Source of the DNA: Embleya hyalina
GTDB lineage: Bacteria; Actinomycetota; Actinomycetes; Streptomycetales; Streptomycetaceae
Assembly: GCF_003967355.1 (NCBI RefSeq)
Contig: NZ_BIFH01000047.1
Coordinates: forward strand, 60,338-124,337
Direction: 5' to 3'
Length of the DNA stretch: 64,000 nucleotides
The position numbers and the translations under genes were made by a program. How positions within the stretch are numbered: position 1 is the stretch's first letter; each line of letters opens with the position of its first letter. This document shows positions 8,552 to 19,000 of this stretch, piece after piece. The notes under the pieces are model-generated. The model saw nothing but the letters and a program-made list of their open reading frames with translations, was not told the origin of the DNA and did not search any database.

Positions 8552-11500
8552 CGGGTGCTCCCATGTGAGGTGGTGGGGATTCCTGGTTGCCGGGCGCCCG
8601 TCCACGCGACCACGTAGTGGTCGATCCGGGTGCCGTCGGCATCGGTGATGTCCCGGGTGTGGACGAGGAGTTCGGCGCCGTCGGCCTCGGCGGGGCGGAC
8701 GCACAGCTCGGCGTCGTGCGGACCGAGGGGCCGGGCCGAGGTCACCACGTGCGGTGGGTGGGCGGTGCCGACCGCTCGGCCGGCCGCCTCCCGGGCACAG
8801 CGAAAGCGCAGTGCCCACAGCCCGCGCGGTTCCGGGTCGGATCCCACGAGCGAGGCCGGCGGGTCCTCGCTCGATGCGACGGGTGCCGGGGGCGGGCCTT
8901 CCGGGTCGAGACGGGCGACGGCGATGCCGAGTGGCGCCGGGCCCGCGACGGCCACCCCCAGGCGGTGGTCGTGGGCGACGGACACGTGCAGCGGGGCCGG
9001 TGCGGGGGCGTCGGGCCCGGTGACCACGTGCGCGAGCGCGCGGCCGGGGTCGGCGGTGTCGATCCGGACCTGGGCGGGGTACAGCGGGCCGTGCCCGTGC
9101 GCCCACAGATGTTGCCGGACCGCGTCCTTCGCCGCGACCCGCCGGAGCAGCCACCCCCGGCGCTCCCGGGGCGCCCGGGCGGCGAACTCGACCCGCTCGG
9201 CGGTGTCCAGGTAGCGGCGGGTCACCAGATCCTGCGCGGCGGGGTCGGGCCAGCGGGTGCGCAGCAGGCACCAGCCCTCCGGCTGCGGCTCGGCGATGCC
9301 GGTGGTGTGGGGGGTGAACTTCATCGGCCACACCCGCTCGTCGGCGGCGAACCGGCGATAGACCCAGTCGCGCACCCGGATCCGCACCCTGCCGGTGCCC
9401 GGGTCGACCAACTCGACGTCGCCGCGCACCGTGGTGGGCCCGATCTCCCGGATCCGGGCGGTGGCCAGCAGCCGGGCGCCCGGCTCGGGTTCCGGGCCGT
9501 ACCCGTCGATCGCCGCCACCGACATCGGGAACACCAGGCGGTCCGTGGGCAACCGCAACTGCATCCAGTGGCCCAGGAGTTGCCCGGCCGCGTCGAGGAG
9601 CGCACCGGGCGCGGGCAGCGCGCGCAGGATGCCCCGGATGCCGTCGTCGGCGACGGTGGACACCTGGTCGACGCCGGCGAATCCGGGGCCGTGGAACATC
9701 CAGCGGTCCGCGTACAGATCCGGCGCACGCACCGGCGCGGGGCCCTCGCCGGTCAGCGGTGTGCGGTCGGGGATCGGCGCGGGACGGGCGGCGGCCTCGT
9801 CCGCGAGCAGCACCTCGGCGGACATGTACCGGCCGAACGCGATCCGGATCCGGTCCGGGGCCACGGTGGTGCGGACCAGTTCGGTGTCGGTCGGCGGGGC
9901 CACCGGCAACCAGCGCAGGGAGCGGACGTCCCGATACCCGACGACCACCCGACCCGGCCCGGCCGCGCCCAGCGCCTCGGCACCGGCCAGCCGGATCAGC
10001 GTGGTCATCGGCAGCACCGGGAACCGATCCGCCGGATCCGGCCACCACTCGGGCTGCTCGTAGACGCAGTGGTCGCGGACGTAGGGGTGGTCGACCAACG
10101 AGAAGCGGTACGCCCGACGCGTGTCGGTGCCGCCGCCGGACGGGGGCGCGGGCGACCCGGGCGACTCGGCTTCGCCGGCCATACCCGCCGCCGCGGCGAC
10201 CGCGGCCACCGTGCGCTCGGCCTCGGCGAGCGTCGCGTGGAAGGCCGCGAGCACCGGATGCGCGGAGGCGGCGGAGGGTGGGCGGGATGTGGCGGTCAAC
10301 CGCAACGGACCGGCCGCCGCGCCCAACGCGACCACCGGGGAGCCGAGATCGAGTCGCACGATCGGCCCGGCGGGCGCGCGGGTGGCGGCGGGGTCGGTGG
10401 TGGACTCGGACCCTCGCTCGGCCGCGTGCGGGCCCGTTCGCGGCGGCTCCCGCGGATCGATCGCCGCGCCCTCCACCCACAACGCCGCCACCGCTCGGCG
10501 AAAGCCCGCCAGGCCCGGGCGCGGCGTGGAGTGGGCGGCCACGGCCAGCGCGTCACGGCCGCGCAGGGTGTCGTGTACGAAGCCGACCAGGCTGCCCGCG
10601 CCGGGCTGGACGAACACCCGTACACCGCCCGCGTACAGCTCCTCGATCAGCTCCCGGAACCGCACCGGTTCGAGGAGATGACGCGCGGTCAGTTCGCGCA
10701 CCGAGGCGGCGTCCACCGGATACGGCGCGATGGAGGTCGCCGACCACACCGGCAGGCGCGGGGCACACAGCGGCAGTCGCTCGAACGCGTCCGCCACCTG
10801 CCCGAGATAGGGCGCCCACATCGGGGTGTGGAAGCCGGAACGGAACGGCAGTTCGCCGCCCAACACGCCCTCGCGACGCAGCCGCCCCAGCACCTCGGTG
10901 ACGGCCTCGGCCGGACCGCACAGCACGCTCTGGTTGGGGCAGTTGTCGTGCGAGACCACCACCGGCTCGGTGCCCACGTGCCGTGCGGCGACCGCGACCC
11001 CGCAGCCCACCGCCGCGTAGACCAGGTCCGGGACGTCCAGCGAGTCGGGCCGCAGCGAGGCGAGGAAGCCGTCCACCGCGGTGCGCGGATACATTCCGGC
11101 GACCACCATCGCGGTCCACTCGCCCATGCTGTGCCCGGCCAGCAGATCCGGAATCAGGCCCGCCCGCTCCAGCTCGGCGGCCAGGAACCGGCCCGCCGTC
11201 AGCGCGTCCACGGCCCGGCCGACCAGGTCCTCGGCGCCGGTCCACTCGGGCCGGGACCGGCCGTACGCGTCGGCCAGGTTGTCCAGGCGCGGCGATATCT
11301 CCGGCTCCAGACCGGGGAACAGGAACGCGACCCGCCCCGGATCGGCCGCGTGCGGCCCGAGCAGCGGGCGCGGGGTGAACCAGATCTCGGCCCGGCCGCG
11401 CCACGGCACCCCGCGCTCCACCGCCCGCGCGGCCAGCGCGAGCCGCTTCGGCGTCGGATCGGCGACCGCGAGCCGGCAGGGGCCGGCGGATCCGTTCGAC

Positions 11501-13077
11501 CCGGTCCGGTCCGGCCGCCCCGCCGCCCGATCGGCGAGCAGGCGGAGCAATTCGGGCACCGAAGCGGCGGCCAGGGTGAGCACAGCGGACCGCTCGTCCG
11601 CGCCCGCCGCCCGCCCGCCCCCGGCCGGCAGCGCCACCGCCCGCCCCGCCGGCGGCTGTTCCAGCACCGCGTGCGCGTTCACCCCGCCGAAACCGAACGC
11701 GTCGACCGCCGCCAGCCGCCCGCCCGTCGGGTTGACCGGCCACACCTCGGCGCGGCCCTGCGGACGCATCCGGGTGCCGGCGAAGCCCGGATGCGGGTCG
11801 TCGACGTGCAGCGTCGGCGGCAACGTGCGGTGGTGCAGCGCAAGCGCGGCCTTGAGCAGACCGGCCATCCCCGACGCCTGCATCGTGTGACCGATGTTGG
11901 ACTTGATCGTGCCGAGCGCGACATCGGCGGGCCGGTCGCCGGCACGCGGCCCGAACACCTTGCCCAACGTGGCCAGTTCGGCCTCGTCACCGACCGGCGT
12001 GCCGGTCCCGTGCGCCTCGACCAGACCGAGCAGACCGGGTTCGGTCGGATCCAACCCGGCGGCCCGCCACGCCTGTTCCAACGCCCGGACCTGTCCGCCC
12101 ACCAGCGGACTCAGCAGACTCGCGGCCCGGCCGTCACTCGACACGCCCACACCGCGGACCACCGCGTACACCCGATCGCCGTCGCGTTCGGCGTCGGCGA
12201 AGCGCTTGAGCAACACCGCGCCGGTGCCCTCGGCGATCAGCGTGCCGTCCGCCGCCCGGTCGAACGGCCGGATGCGCTCGCTCGCGCTGAGCGCCCGCAA
12301 CTGGGTGAACACGCTCCACAGCGTGGCGATGTGGCAGTGGTGCGCGGCACCCGCGACCACCGCGTCGCAACGCCCGGACCGCAACTCGGCGGCGGCCTGA
12401 TCCAGGGCGAGCAGCGAGGTCGCGCAGGCCGCGTCCAGCGTGTAGGCGGGCCCGCCCAGGTCGAGCCGGTTGGCGATCCGGGACGCGGTGAAACTGGGCA
12501 CCAGGCCGATCGACGCCTCGGGTTGCTCGGGGCCGAGCGACGCCTGGAACGCCTCCCGGATCGCGGCCAGCCGGGCCCGATCCAGTTCCGGCGCCAACTC
12601 GGCGAGCAGGCTGGTCAGTTGATGGGCCGTGCGCACCCGCTGGTCGAGCCGGGCGGTGGCCACACCCATGTAGCCGCCACGACCGAAGACCACACCGACC
12701 CGGGAGCGGTCCGGCAGTCGGGCCTCGCCACCCGCGTCGGCGATCGCCTCGGCGGCGGCGCGCAGTGCCAGCAACTGGTCCGGTTCGGCACCGGCGACGA
12801 CGGTGGGCATGATGCCGAAGCGCACCGGATCGAACGTGGCCAGGTCGTCCACGAAACCGCCGCGCCGACAGTAGAACCGGTCGCTCCGGGCGGGTTCGCC
12901 GGCCGTGCCCGGCGCGTAGTGCAGCGCCGGATCCCACCGATGCGGCGGCACGTCGGTGATCGCGTCCACCCCCGACTCGATCAGCCGCCACAACCCGTCC
13001 GGCCCGGCCGCGCCCGGGAAGATCGCACCGATCCCGACGATCGCGGCATCGTCCGGACGTGGGCCGCGCGCGCTCAT
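8548..13077 (-). CDS. PUFA/hglE-like synthase subunit: KS-AT-DH with degenerate PPTase-like tail
   Basis: A 1509-aa iterative synthase subunit. Domains: ketosynthase at about 10-440 with active-site Cys218 (DAACATS) and both His motifs (EAHGTGT, NIGHT); acyltransferase at about 570-880 with Ser650 in GHSMGEW; a hot-dog dehydratase from about 985 (DHPYVRDH) resembling the PfaC/enediyne class; and a C-terminal region from about 1300 (RRVAAKDAVRQHLW, then HVSVAHD) that looks like the PPTase domain of PUFA and enediyne synthases. The metal-binding GIDVE motif of active PPTases reads GIAVA here, so the tail may be inactive. The ATG at 13077 overlaps the upstream synthase stop. Confidence 0.92.
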   Translation of the reverse strand: MSARGPRPDDAAIVGIGAIFPGAAGPDGLWRLIESGVDAITDVPPHRWDPALHYAPGTAGEPARSDRFYCRRGGFVDDLATFDPVRFGIMPTVVAGAEPDQLLALRAAAEAIADAGGEARLPDRSRVGVVFGRGGYMGVATARLDQRVRTAHQLTSLLAELAPELDRARLAAIREAFQASLGPEQPEASIGLVPSFTASRIANRLDLGGPAYTLDAACATSLLALDQAAAELRSGRCDAVVAGAAHHCHIATLWSVFTQLRALSASERIRPFDRAADGTLIAEGTGAVLLKRFADAERDGDRVYAVVRGVGVSSDGRAASLLSPLVGGQVRALEQAWRAAGLDPTEPGLLGLVEAHGTGTPVGDEAELATLGKVFGPRAGDRPADVALGTIKSNIGHTMQASGMAGLLKAALALHHRTLPPTLHVDDPHPGFAGTRMRPQGRAEVWPVNPTGGRLAAVDAFGFGGVNAHAVLEQPPAGRAVALPAGGGRAAGADERSAVLTLAAASVPELLRLLADRAAGRPDRTGSNGSAGPCRLAVADPTPKRLALAARAVERGVPWRGRAEIWFTPRPLLGPHAADPGRVAFLFPGLEPEISPRLDNLADAYGRSRPEWTGAEDLVGRAVDALTAGRFLAAELERAGLIPDLLAGHSMGEWTAMVVAGMYPRTAVDGFLASLRPDSLDVPDLVYAAVGCGVAVAARHVGTEPVVVSHDNCPNQSVLCGPAEAVTEVLGRLRREGVLGGELPFRSGFHTPMWAPYLGQVADAFERLPLCAPRLPVWSATSIAPYPVDAASVRELTARHLLEPVRFRELIEELYAGGVRVFVQPGAGSLVGFVHDTLRGRDALAVAAHSTPRPGLAGFRRAVAALWVEGAAIDPREPPRTGPHAAERGSESTTDPAATRAPAGPIVRLDLGSPVVALGAAAGPLRLTATSRPPSAASAHPVLAAFHATLAEAERTVAAVAAAAGMAGEAESPGSPAPPSGGGTDTRRAYRFSLVDHPYVRDHCVYEQPEWWPDPADRFPVLPMTTLIRLAGAEALGAAGPGRVVVGYRDVRSLRWLPVAPPTDTELVRTTVAPDRIRIAFGRYMSAEVLLADEAAARPAPIPDRTPLTGEGPAPVRAPDLYADRWMFHGPGFAGVDQVSTVADDGIRGILRALPAPGALLDAAGQLLGHWMQLRLPTDRLVFPMSVAAIDGYGPEPEPGARLLATARIREIGPTTVRGDVELVDPGTGRVRIRVRDWVYRRFAADERVWPMKFTPHTTGIAEPQPEGWCLLRTRWPDPAAQDLVTRRYLDTAERVEFAARAPRERRGWLLRRVAAKDAVRQHLWAHGHGPLYPAQVRIDTADPGRALAHVVTGPDAPAPAPLHVSVAHDHRLGVAVAGPAPLGIAVARLDPEGPPPAPVASSEDPPASLVGSDPEPRGLWALRFRCAREAAGRAVGTAHPPHVVTSARPLGPHDAELCVRPAEADGAELLVHTRDITDADGTRIDHYVVAWTGARQPGIPTTSHGSTR

Positions 13078-16000
13078 CCGGCCACCGACCCGTCGGCCGG
13101 CAGGCAGACGTACACGGCCTGCGGCTCCCGACCGGCGGCCAATTCGTCGAGCAGCGCCCGCACACCGTGCTCCGGATCGATCAACGGCACACCGCGGCGG
13201 GCGTATTCGCGGGCCAGCTCCGCCGTCACCATGCCGCCGCCGGTCGCCGCCCACGGACCCCAGTCGACGGTCACCACCCGCCGTGCCACCGGCGCGAGGG
13301 TGTCGTCGGACCCGGCCGACCAGTGCCACGCGAGGGTGGCCAGGGCGTCGTTGGCCGCCGCGTAGTCACTCTGGCCCCGATTGCCGTACACCCCGGCCAC
13401 ACTGCCGAACATGGCCAGGAACGCCGGCGGCGCCAGGGTCGGCCGCAGTGTGCGCAGCGCCGCGACCAGGGCCCGGGCCCCGGCCACCTTCGTGGCGAAC
13501 ACCCGCCGACACGACTCCGCGCTCTTGTCCGCCAGCAGCCGATCGGCCAGCACGCCCGCGCCGTGCACGATGCCGTCCAGCCGACCGTGCCGCTCGGCGA
13601 TGCCGGTCAGGACCCGGCGGACCGCGTCGGCGTCGGTGACGTCGACCGCGTGCAGCCGTACCGAGGCGGCGTGCTCGGCCGCCTCGGCCAGCGTGCCCCG
13701 CACCTCGCGGCGGTGCAGGATCCGGGCCGACTCGGCCTCGATCCGGGCCGGTTCGCGCATCCCGCCCGCGATCAACGCGGCCCGCAGGGCGGACGCGTCC
13801 GGCGCGGCGGCGAGCGCGGCGGACTCCGGCTCGTCGCCCGGGCCGGTGCGACCGAGGAGCTCGATGTGGCACCCGGTGGCCCGGGCCAGGCCGACCGCCG
13901 CCCGGGCGGTGATGCCCCGCGCGCCGCCGGTGAGCAGCACCACCGAGGTCGGGCCGAGCTGCTCGCGCAGCAGGGCGTCCCGGTCGGCGGGCGACAGGTC
14001 CGGGAGCGGCGCCGGCCGAGGACGCAGGGTCGTCCGGTGCTCGCCGGCCAGGCCGACCGACACCGGTGCGCCCGGCTCGGGCCGACCGGGGGTGCGACCC
14101 AGCTCGACCAGGAGCCGGTGGGCCGGCCCGGCGGGCTCGGTCTTGACGTCCAGGTCCAGGACCCGCACCACTCGATCGGGATACTCCAGCGCGGCGGCCC
14201 GGGCGAACCCGGCCAACCCCGCCCCCGGCACCGGATCCGGCCCGGGGGCCTCCGGACCCCGGCCGAACCGACCGCCGCCGGCGGTGACCAGGAACACCTG
14301 CCGTACGCCGGCCACCAGCGCGTCGCGCAACAGCGGGAAGGCGTCCGGGAACACGGGGTCGGGACCGTCGGCGAGCGCGCCCAGATGTACGAGCGTGTCC
14401 ACCTCCGCCCAGCCGGGATCCGCACCCGCCTCGACCCGATCCCGAGCCCGCGCCTCCACCGTCGCCCCGTGCGCCGCGAGTACGTCGGCCAACGCCCAGG
14501 CGATCCCGCCCCCGTCCTCGACCAGCACCACCCGCCGGCCACGCAACGACTCGCCGGGGAGCGGGGCTTCCGCGTCCCCGGGTGCCGTGGTGGGCGACTC
14601 CTCGACCGGTACACACTCGACGACATGCCGGGTGGGCCGGCCGGCGAGGGGAGCGGCGGGCCCGTCCACCACCGGGACACGCGGCTCGATCGGCCGTTGC
14701 GGCACCGCCCGTTCGTTCCCGGCGGATCCCGCCTCCGTCGCCAGCACCCCGGCCACGATCGCGTCGATCGTCTTGACCCCGGCCAGTCGCTCGATCACCT
14801 CCGGGTCGACCGGCTCGGCGTCGACCCCACCCGCGCCCGCGCCGCCGGCGAGGCGCAGGCGCAGCGCCAGTTCGCCGATGATCTCGGTGCGTTTGATCGA
14901 GTCGACGGACAGGTCCGCCTCCAGATCCAGGGCCGGATCGAGCATGTCCTTCGGGTAGCCGGTCCGGGTGCCCACGATGTCGAGGACCACGTCCAGCACC
15001 TGCGCGCGGGTGAGCGGCCCGGCCGGAACATCCGGAACATCCGGAACATCCGGCACGTCCGGTCGCACCCGAACCGGAGCCGGCTCCACCCGCACGGGAG
15101 TCGGCTCCGGCCCGAGCACGATCGGCGGCGGCTCGGGAACCCCGCCCGGTACGCCCAGGTAGCCGAGCAGCACCTCGCGCTGAGCGGCGACCGCGGCCCG
15201 GGCGCCGGCCAGGTATTCGAGCAGCACCGCGTCCCGCGCCGAGCGCTCCGGCACACCCGGTTCGGCCACCGGCCCGCTGGGCGGCGGGGCCATCGGGGTC
15301 GCCGGGCGCAGCCCACCCGGCACCGGTCGCCCGTCGGCGGTCCGCACCAGATGGCCGTCCACCGTCCAGGCCGGTCGCGGGCCGGGCTCGACGTCCTCCG
15401 GGCGCACCCGCCCGGCCAGGCCGCCCGCGACCCGCACCGGCACGCCGGCGACGGCGAGTTCGGCGAGCGCGGTGAGCAGTCGGCGCAGGCCGTCCTCGCC
15501 GGGGACGTCGCAGGCCACCGCGGTGTGCGGCCGGTCGCCGAGGATCGCCCCGACCATGCCGGTCAGCGCCCGACCCGGCCCGGCCTCGACGAAGATCCGC
15601 ACCCCCGCCGCGTACATCGCCTCGATCTGCTCGGCGAACCGCACCGGCTCGGCCACCTGACGGGCCATCAACGCACGGATGTCGGCGGGCGTGTCCGGGT
15701 AGCGCGCCGCGGTGCCGTTGGACCACACCGGGATCCTGGGCGGACGTACGTCCAGGTCCGCGACGGCGACCGTGAGGGTGTCGGCCGCCGCCGCGACCAC
15801 GGGGCTGTGGAACGCGCACGCCACCGGCAGCCGCCGGGCCGACAACCCCGCCTCGGCCAGCGCGGCGATCGCCGAGGTCAGGGCCGCCTCCGGGCCGGAC
15901 ACCACGGTCTGGGTCGGGGTATTGCGGTTGGCGAGCACCACACCGTCGATCCCGGCCAGCACCTCGGCCACCCGGTCCGCGCCGGCCGTGACCGCGGCCA

Positions 16001-19000
16001 TCGCGCCGGGTTCCGCGCCGGCGGCGGCCAGCACCGCCGCCGCGCGCACCTCGCCGAGCCGGCCCAGGTCCCCGGTGGCCAGTACGCCCGCCGACCACAA
16101 CGCGGCCACCTCGCCGTAGCTGTGCCCCGCGACCTGGTCCGGCCACACCCCGAAGCGGTCGAGCAGCCGGGTCAGCGCGACCGCCGCCACCCCGAGCGCG
16201 GGCTGTGCGCGGCGGGTGTCGGTGAGTCGCGCCGCCTGCGCGGCTCGCCCCTCCGCGTCGAACGCCGCCGCCGGAAACATGGCCCGCACACACTCCGGAT
16301 CGATGTCCCGCAACCCGTCGCACAGTTCGGGAAACCGGGCGAACAGATCGGCGAGCATCCCGGGCCGCTGACTCCCCTGACCGGGATAGAGAAAGGCCAC
16401 CCGCCCGCCCACCCCGCCCCCGGCCACCCCCTCGGCCGCCCCGCCCTCGGCCACCCCATCGGCCGCCCGGGCATCCGCCCCACGGCCGCCCCCGGCACGG
16501 GATCGGACACGGTCTCCGGGACCCGACGGGGCACCGGCCCCGACACCGGCTTCGGCACAGGGTGGGGTACCCGCCCCGGGACCGCCTCCGGCTCCCGCTC
16601 CGGCCCCGGCACCGGTTTCGGCACGGGGTGGGGCATCCGCCCCGGGACCGCCTCCGGCCTCGGCCCCGGTTTCGGCACGGGGTGGGGCATCCGCTCCGGG
16701 ACCGCCTCCGGCCTCGGCCCCGGTTTCGGCACGGGGTGGGGCATCCGCCCCTGGGCCGCCTCCGGCCCCGGCCCCGGTTTCGGCACCGGGTGCGGTACCC
16801 GCCCCGGGACCGCCTCCGGCTCCGGCCCCGGCCCCGGTTTCGGCACGGGGTGAGGCATCGGCCCCGGGACCGCCTCCGGCACCTGCTCCGACACCGGCCC
16901 CGGCACCGGGTGCGGTACCCGCCCCGGGACCGCCTCCGGCTCCCGCCCCGGCACCGGCCCCGGCACCGGATGGGGTACCCGCCCCGGGACCGCCTCCGAC
17001 TCCCGCCCTGGCACCGGTTTCGGCACGGGGTGGGGTACCCGCCCCGGGACCGCCTCCGGCTCCCGCTCCCGCTCCGGCCCCGGCTCCGGCCCCGGTTTCG
17101 GCACGGGGTGAGGCATCGGCCCCGGGACCGCCTCCGGCACCTGCTCCGATACCGGTTTCGGCACCGGGTGCGGCACCCGCCCCGGGACCGCATCCGGCTC
17201 CCGCTCCGGCATCGGCCCCGGCCCCGGCACCGGTTTCGGCACGGGGTGGGGCATCCGCCCCGGGACCGCCTTCGGCTCCCGCTCCGGCATCGGTTTCGGC
17301 ACCGGGTGGGGTGCCCGCCCCGGGACCGCCTCCGGCACCTGCGCCGGCACCCGATCCGGCACCCGGCCATACGCGCGCGCCCCGATCCGGCTCGGTCTCC
17401 GCCTCGGCAGCCACTTCGGTGGTCGCGTCGGCGAGCGCCTCGGTCCCCGCCCCGGTGCCCGCCTCGGTCCCCGCCTCCTTTCGGTGGAAGATCTCGCCCG
17501 CGTCGTCGATCGCCCCGGCACGGGCCAGGGTCAGCTTTAGCCGCAGATCCGCGTGATCGGTCGCGACGAAGGCGATCCACACCGGGATGTCGGCAGCCGG
17601 TCCGGCATCGGGCCCGGGCTCGACCGCTTCGTCGGCGAGCGCCGCCAGGCCCCGCAGCGGCAGCTCCTCGTCCGCGTCCAGCCGCGCCGCGAGGCGATCG
17701 AGCGCCGCGTGTGCCGCCGCCCGGTCCGCGCCGCGAAAGCAGAACAGCTCGACCGGCCACGCCGCGTCCGCACCACCCGGCCCACCCGCGCCGACCGGCT
17801 CCGAACCGGCCAGCACCGCGTGGAAGTTGGTGCCGCCGAAGCCGAACGCGCTCACGCCCGCGATGCGTTCGCCCACCGGCGCGGTCCACGGGCGGGCCCG
17901 GTTGTCGAACACGAACGGGCCCGCGTCCGGGGGTCGGCGCAGGTGCAGGGTCGGCGGGTGCACCCCGAAGTGCACCGCGAGCGCCGCCTTGGCCAACCCG
18001 GCCAGGCCCGCCGCACACTTCGTGTGGCCGATCTGCGACTTCACCGAGCCCACCGCGCAGGCGCCGGGGGCGGCGCCGTGTGCGGTGAACACCTCGGTGA
18101 GGGTGTCCAGTTCGGCCCGGTCGCCGACCACCGTCCCGGTGCCGTGCGCCTCGACCAGTCCGACCCGCGCCGGCGAGACCCCGGCCGCCCGGTAGGCGCG
18201 CTCCAGGGCACGCCGCTGGCCCTCGGGGCGTGGCGCGGTCAACCCGAGCGAACGGCCGTCGCTGGACCCGCCGACGCCCTTGACCACCGCGTAGATCCGG
18301 TCGCCGTCCCGCTCCGCGTCCGCGAGCCGCTTGAGCAGCACGCACACCGCGCCCTCGCCCAGCGCGATCCCGTCCGCGTCCGCGTCGAACGTCGCGCACC
18401 GCCCGGTCGGGGACAGGGCGCGCACCGAGGAGAACATCAGGTAGTCGTTGATCCCGTTGTGGGTGTCCACCCCGCCGCACAACACCAGATCGCTGGACCC
18501 GGTGTTCAGTTCCTTGCAGGCCAGGTCGAGCGCGGCCAAGGACGCGGCGCACGCGGCGTCCACGGTGAAGTTGACCCCGCCCAGATCGAGCCGGTTGGCG
18601 ATCCGGCCGGCGATCACGTTGGCCAGTACACCGGGAAAGGAGTCCTCGGTGGGGACGGGCAGTTGCCGGTCCAGATCGGCCGGCAACGCGCCGAAGTACC
18701 CCGGGAACAACGCCCGGAAGCCGTAGGCGCCGGCCAGGTCGGTGCCCGCCTCGGCGCCGAAGATCACCGAGGTCCGCTCCCGGGCGAAGGCCCGCCCGGG
18801 CCCGTAGCCGGCATCGGCCAGCGCCCCCGACGCCACGTGCAGCGCGAGCAGTTGGGCCGGTTCGATCGCGGCGAGCGAGGCGGGCGGGATGCCGTAGCCG
18901 GTCGCGTCGAAGCCGATCGCGGGCACGAACCCGCCCCACTTGGACGGGGTCCGCCCGACCGGGACCGCCCCCGGCGCCGCACCGCGGACCGAGCCGCGCG

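Noticed and set aside
8587..13365. Plus-strand open frame of 1592 codons opposite the second synthase gene
   Set aside because: Antisense shadow: Arg/Pro/Gln-rich with no domain, while the minus strand encodes clear KS, AT and DH motifs. Long antisense frames are normal at this GC content.
16430..17470. CRISPR-like array suggested by repeating units
   Set aside because: The units are degenerate, have no unique spacers and stay in one open frame; they encode protein repeats.
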